From Humulus lupulus (taxonomy: Eukaryota; Streptophyta; Magnoliopsida; Rosales; Cannabaceae), in the NCBI RefSeq assembly GCF_963169125.1, contig NC_084794.1, forward strand, positions 118,458,358 through 118,522,357: a stretch of DNA of 64,000 nucleotides. Reading direction: 5' to 3'. Shown here one piece after another: positions 59,071 to 64,000 of this stretch (positions are counted from its first letter, which is position 1; every line of letters starts with the position of its first letter). Position numbers and translations under genes: made by a program. The notes below the pieces were generated by a model. It was not told the DNA's origin. It saw only the letters and a list, made by a program, of their open reading frames with translations, and ran no database searches.

Positions 59071-60284
59071 TTATTGTGTAGCCAATTTTTACCACCCGAA
59101 GCCATCCAAGGATATGGTGGATCATTGAGAAGAAATCTTGAAGCTTCAATAATGCAAGCGGCCCCTCCATTACTTACTTCATGAGGACAAGCTCCTTCTT
59201 TGCGGTCTCCTTGGTGAAGATGAGACCACAGATGATGCTGGGACCCGTAAATATGTGAGATGGGAAGACGCCCTTGTTCCTACTCCTTCCAAACCTCTTC
59301 CAAGGAAGAAAAAAGTGGGTTTGAGCTCAAGACCCTCCACTCTCTCTCCCGATGAGCCCCCTTAGCTGAGAAATGAAGCTGAAGATGAAGCCTCCCTGGG
59401 CTCATCTGATGGAGGTAAAGTTATTCTCGATATGTCTGGTTGGTCTCCCATTCTTCTTGAATGGGAGTCGAATGTCTTAGTTTCTTTTAAGAACCCCAAG
59501 AATAACTTTATGACCTAGTCAATAGTAGATTATATAATCCATATGGATGATAGTTGGTTAGCCGAATCCCAAACAATGTATAGTGTTAATGAAGTATAGG
59601 AAGGCATAGGATTACAATATGGCTCGTATGATTGGCGAGATCTCTCTGAGTTATCTTCCACTTTGCGAGATAAGGAATCAGGCTCGTCTGAGGTGCCCAC
59701 TCAAGTTATCGTGATATCCTCATATGAATTAGAAATTTCTTAGAGTTCGAGTTCTTCTAGTTAGGTCTCCCTTCTAATGTTATATTTTTGTTTCAACTAA
59801 ATATGAATGAATACTTATGTTCTTTTCTCCACATCTTGCAGGAGAGATGGATTCGGACCTAGAAAATCTCCTCAGCAGACCCCCCTCATCAAAAGGTTTG
59901 AAACGAGGTCGGGTCTCCTCCAATACCAACAAGGCCACTAAGGTGGCTAAGGTGTCTGAGAGTGCATTTGCAGCCTCGGGCCCTCTGCATGCTTCCTCAA
60001 GTCTTACCGTTGTGACCTCAGTTGAGACTCTTCAACCAGTCATCTCGACCCAGACTGTTCCTCCTGAAAAAGTCCCTTTATTGGACAAAGGGAAAAAGAT
60101 TGTCGTTGCCTCGAAGCCCCGACTCTCGCATGCTCCCACTGTTGTTCATAAGTTTACCATCTCAACCCATGAAAGGGAGTTCGTGGTTGACAATGAAGCT
60201 GGTGCCTCGGGAGCTGAGCTCTGGTCAGAAGTCCTCACCCGTGTGGGGCGAGCTTGCAGCAATCTCCCCCTTAATATCCTATGA
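59071..60284 (+). pseudogene. Antisense extra gene (aORF) of second Tat element
   Basis: The sense strand of this gene is opposite to the element's pol. An upstream block reads YVRWEDALVPTPSKPLPRKK (about 59253), LDMSGWSPILLEWESN and YGSYDWRDLSELSSTLRDKE, with stops near 59361 and 59518. After an intron-like gap (GT near 59766, TCTTGCAG ending at 59841) comes MDSDLENLLSRPPSSKGLKR (ATG 59847), a Ser/Lys-rich stretch, and EREFVVDNEAGASGAELWSE, ending at 60284. The matching exon of the first Tat element also follows an intron, begins with G-D/E-S/M and the same style of basic-Ser-rich text. No coiled-coil part follows here, so the 3' portion is probably lost. Confidence 0.55.
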
Positions 60285-60539
60285 TTGTGAAATATTAGGT
60301 TGTTTGAACATTGAGAGCCAACAAAAAATTAAAAAATAAAATAAAAATAATGAAAATGAACAATACTTTATTGATAATACTGAAAAGTAAATACAAGCTT
60401 TGTTACAATTGAATAAACATCTTCCAAAATTTATTGATAATATGGTTGTAGATGTTCCCAATTCCAAGCTCGTGGGACTAGTTCTCAATTTAATCGATCT
60501 AGTTTGTAGACTCCAGGTCGAATGATGAATTCAACTAGG

Positions 60540-63297
60540 TAAGGTCATTCCCAATTAGGCCCAAGTACGCCTGCAGTTATGTCTCGTGTGGCCAAAAATA
60601 CTCCTATGAGAACCAAGTCTCCTACTCCAAAGTGTCTATCTCGAACCCTTTTATTGAAGTACCTTGTGGGCCGTTGTTGGTACGCGACAATTTTAAGCTG
60701 ACCTTCTTCTCGCTTTTCTTCTAATAGGTCTAAGGATTCTTTGAACTGGAATTGATCTGAGTCTTGTGTATATGTCTTGCATCGTAGTGTCGATACTTCG
60801 ACCTCAATTGGTAACATAGCCTCGAAGCCATAGGCTAAGAGAAGAGTCTGTGCCCAATCGAGGTTCGAGCTATCATTCAACAAGCCCATAGTATTTGTGG
60901 CAGTTCATTAGGCCATTTTCCTTTTGCCTCTTTGAGTCGCTTCTTTATCGAACTCTTCAATGTTTTGTTTACAACTTTAACCTGACCGTTTGCCTGGGGA
61001 TGGGCTACTGAGGAGAAGCTCTTTATGATCCCATTTCATTCACAAAACTGAGTGAATAGATTGCTATCGAACTAGATTATGTTGTCGAAAACTATCTTCC
61101 TTGGTATTCCATATCGACATATGATGTTCTTTACCACAAAGTCAAGGAGATTTTTTGAGGAGATAGTAGCTATAGGTTCAGCCTTAGTCCATTTAGTGAA
61201 ATAGTCAGTTGCTAACACAACATACTTAACTCCACCTTGCCCCATTGGTAACGATCCTATGAGGTATATGCCCCATATTGCAAACGTCCATGAGGAAGTT
61301 AACATCGTGAGCTTGGTTGGTGGAGCTCGTGGTATCGACGTGAACTGTTGATATTTATCACATTGTTTAACATATGCGAATGATTCTGATTTTAGCGTAG
61401 GCTAGAAGTATCCTTGCCTTATGACTTTCTTTGAAAGGCTATGCCCCCTGTGTGATCTCCACAAAATCCTTCATGGATTTCTTCGAGGATTCTTTTTGCT
61501 TCAGGTGGAGTTACACATTGTAATAGAGGCATAGAATATCCCCTCCGGTACAATTTTCCTTCCAAGATAGTATATCTTGGAATCTTGTACATCAACTTTC
61601 GAGCCTTATTTTGGTCTTTAGGTAGATTCCCAATTTTGAGGTAGTTGATTATAGGTGTCATCCATGTTGGTTGTGAATCAATCATGTCGACCTCGTTTAT
61701 TTCCAGCTCAGTGATACTTGGTTGTGGTAGCAACTCTACTAGGACCACATTGAGTGTGTCGGTTTCTCTAGTTGTCGCAAGTCGAGCTAAGGCGTTAGCA
61801 TTCGAGTTCTGTTTCCTTGGGACTTGTTCGATTGTGTAATAGTTGAACTGTTCGAATGTCATTTTGACTTTTTTTAGGTATGCCACCATTTTAGTCCCTC
61901 GAGCCTGGTATGCACCTCGTACCTGGTTGACCATTAGTTGTGAATCACTGTAACAATGTATAACTTTGGCTTTTAGTTCGGAAGCCACCTGAAGCCCAGC
62001 TAGTAGCGCTTCATATTCAGCCTCGTTGTTGGATGCTTCGAATCCAAATCTCATCGCTGAATGAAATCTATGTCATGATGGGGATTTTTGTATAATACCT
62101 GACCCGACCCATTTTCATTGGATGATCCATTGATATAAATTTTCCACAACTCTCGAGCTGTGGTTATTACTTCTTCGTTGGATATTCCCATGCATTCTAC
62201 TATGAAATCGCTGAGTGTTTGGCCCTTTATTGTTGTTCTCGGGTGATATGTGATCTCAAACTGCCCGAATTCGACTGCCCATTTCTGTAGCTGACCCGAT
62301 GCTTCAGGTTGGATAATATTTGTCTCAATGGTTGATTAGTTAACACATGTATAGGGTGCACTTGAAAGTAGGGTCACAACTTTCGAGTTGCGTGTGCTAG
62401 GCAAAATGCAATATTTTCCATTAGAGGGTATCGTGATTCAGCTCCTAGGAGTAGTTTACTGATGTAATAGACAAGTCTTTGTACTTTTTTGTCCTCTTGA
62501 ACTAATGTAGAACTGATTGCATGCTCGGGAGTGGCGAGATATAAGTACAGTATTTCACCCAAGAATAGTTTAGATAAGAAAGGAGGTTCCGCGAGGATTT
62601 TTTTAAGAGCTTGAAAGGAAAGCTCACACTCCTCTGTCCACTCGAATTTCTTGCCCCATCTTAGAAGATTAAAGAAGGGTAGACATTTATCAATGGATTT
62701 GGAGACGAACCTACTCAAAGCTGCCATTCGTCCAGTTAAGCTCTGGACATCTTTATGCTTTCTAGGTGAAGGCATATCTCTTAGGGCCTTGATCTTGTCT
62801 GGATTCTCCTCGATGCCTCGAGCATTCACTATAAAACCTAGAAACTTTCCTGAAGATACGCCGAAGGAACACCTTTGTGGGTTAAGTCTCATATTATACT
62901 TTTGAAGTATAATGAAACACTCCGCGAGGTCGGCAACATGGTTGTTATTGTGGTTGGATTTTACTAGCATATCATCTACATACACTTCCATATTGTTTAT
63001 AATTTGTTTGGTAAACATACAATTTACTAATCTCTGGTATGTCACCCCTGCATTCTTTAGCCCGAATGGCATCACATTATAATAGTATAGTCCTTTATTT
63101 GTCATAAATCTCGTATGTTCTTGGTCGAGAGTATGCATTGCTATCTGGTTATATCCAGAGTAAGCATCCATGAAAGACATGATGTCGTATCCCGAGGTTG
63201 CATCAACCAGCTAATCAATTCGAGGTAACAAGAAACAATCCTTCGAGCATGCCTTATTCAAGCCCGAATAATCAATGTAGGTTTGCCACTTCCCATT
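60540..63297 (-). pseudogene. Second Tat-type Gypsy pol (RT, RNase H, aRNase H, integrase)
   Basis: On the minus strand from 63297: GKWQTYIDYSGLNKACSKDC, a stop near 63212, SFMDAYSGYNQIAMH and the catalytic YVDDMLVKS (about 62970). RNase H follows (VYYISKLLLGAESRYP, about 62440), then the archaeal-type RNase H (GSSNENGSG near 62125; [20 protein letters not shown]). The integrase zinc-finger region holds [19 protein letters not shown], and the core reads GIYLIGSLPMGQGG, where the first catalytic Asp codon is Tyr (TAC, 61264-61266), then IPRKIVFDN (second Asp). The C-terminus is VLGPNWE at 60545. Domain order is complete but frames are broken by stops. The 5' part (gag, protease) is cut off by the insertion at 63298. 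Confidence 0.9.
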
Positions 63298-64000
63298 TGT
63301 TACACCCAAATTTTGAGAATAGAAATTTTGATCTCGAAAGTTAGGCTCGTAAAGTGTAAGCTCGGAATAAGCAGGTTCTTCATAATCGGCTTTAATAGAA
63401 ATATCAAGAACAACCTCATTGTGTAGTGAGTGCGACAACATCAGAATTGGTGAGCTCAGAAACTATGTGGTCTCAAAGGTGTTCCGAGAATATATGTCAA
63501 GCTTGAAGCTACAATGACAGTGGTTCAACACTTGTATAAATTCCCTGATTCCTTTCCTGTCATCAGACAAGATGGTTCGAGCTCGGGCATTGTGAGCTCA
63601 AAAAGGATGATTTGAACAAGGTTACTTGTTAAAAGTCGAGGAGAACTGAGGTAGCAAGCTCGTGCTGGTTGATCGGTCTCGAAGGCATGTGAATTGAATG
63701 TTCAAGGTCGCGAGCTGAGTGTGAACATCTTTATTGTTATAAAATCCCTATATTTAAGGGATTGGTTGTAATTTGTTGTTAAATCCCAAATATCATGGAA
63801 TTTATACGTATACGTAGCAACGACACGCATTTAATTACATTTATTTAGTTGATGTGTATAATAACTCTCTGAAATATGAGGGGATATATCGAGTAAACTG
63901 TGGATGAATGCATTGAAACTCGAGCTTAAATCCGACAAATGTGTTTGTACAAATAAGCAAACATAAAAGCAAGCCTATAGTATAACATGCTTGAAATATT
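63298..64000 (+). mobile_element. LTR inserted in the second Tat RT, extends past window end
   Basis: The conserved NGKW codons of RT stop at 63297 and a TGTTACACCCAAATTTTGAG start follows, a typical LTR beginning. The next 700 bp have no coding frame. TCTTTATTGTTATAAAATCCC (about 63728) contains a TATA-like box, and the text is rich in GAGCTCG words. The insertion could be a solo LTR or a whole element; the right end and target duplication are outside the window. Orientation is assumed from the TATA position. Confidence 0.65.

Overview
The window is plant nuclear DNA, most likely from a dicot. The evidence is two intron-rich genes with plant-type splice sites and a long retrotransposon nest. 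All nest elements are plant lineages (SIRE-type Copia, Tat-type Gypsy) and carry TG...CA long terminal repeats (LTRs). I cannot name the species from sequence alone.

Layout. 1-5150 is repeat-rich: an 87-bp tandem array, a probable LTR with a G24 run, a small inverted-repeat element, and a broken transposon-associated gene of the DUF1985/Ulp1-protease type. 5992-15192 (+) is a complete 18-exon gene for an EDM2-like chromatin/RNA-processing regulator of about 1205 residues; all exon phases join cleanly and one intron is GC-AG. 17260-20463 (-) is a complete 7-exon gene for a TBC-domain RabGAP of 395 residues, convergent with the first. These are the only two genes I consider functional.

23286-56721 is a nested transposon block. 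An old Copia fragment (23286-23846) is hit by a SIRE-type Copia element (23847-about 52799). Its integrase is split by a Tat-type Gypsy element (27292-40050, 5-bp target duplication GTAAG). Its reverse-transcriptase region is split by a very large LTR-like element (copy A, 41156-47037, duplication GAAGC), which itself contains a 1.9-kb solo LTR (43936-45835, duplication TCTAG). The right LTR of the SIRE element is cut off and fused, with a TTTTC microhomology, to an inverted second copy of the large element (copy B, 52795-56721). Copy B is the empty-site control for the solo LTR in copy A.

56722-64000 holds AT-rich sequence with a possible Copia LTR, then a second Tat-type Gypsy element on the minus strand (about 58670-63297), interrupted at 63298 by another LTR that runs off the window.

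The most interesting signal is that both Tat elements, though diverged and in opposite orientation, carry an intron-containing gene antisense to their own gag-pol, between pol and the 3' LTR. In the first element this antisense unit has its own TATA box, and a 17-copy, 59-bp array (each unit with a TATAAATT motif and a CCGGAC/GTCCGG inverted repeat) lies between it and pol. The SIRE element also has an extra ORF after pol.
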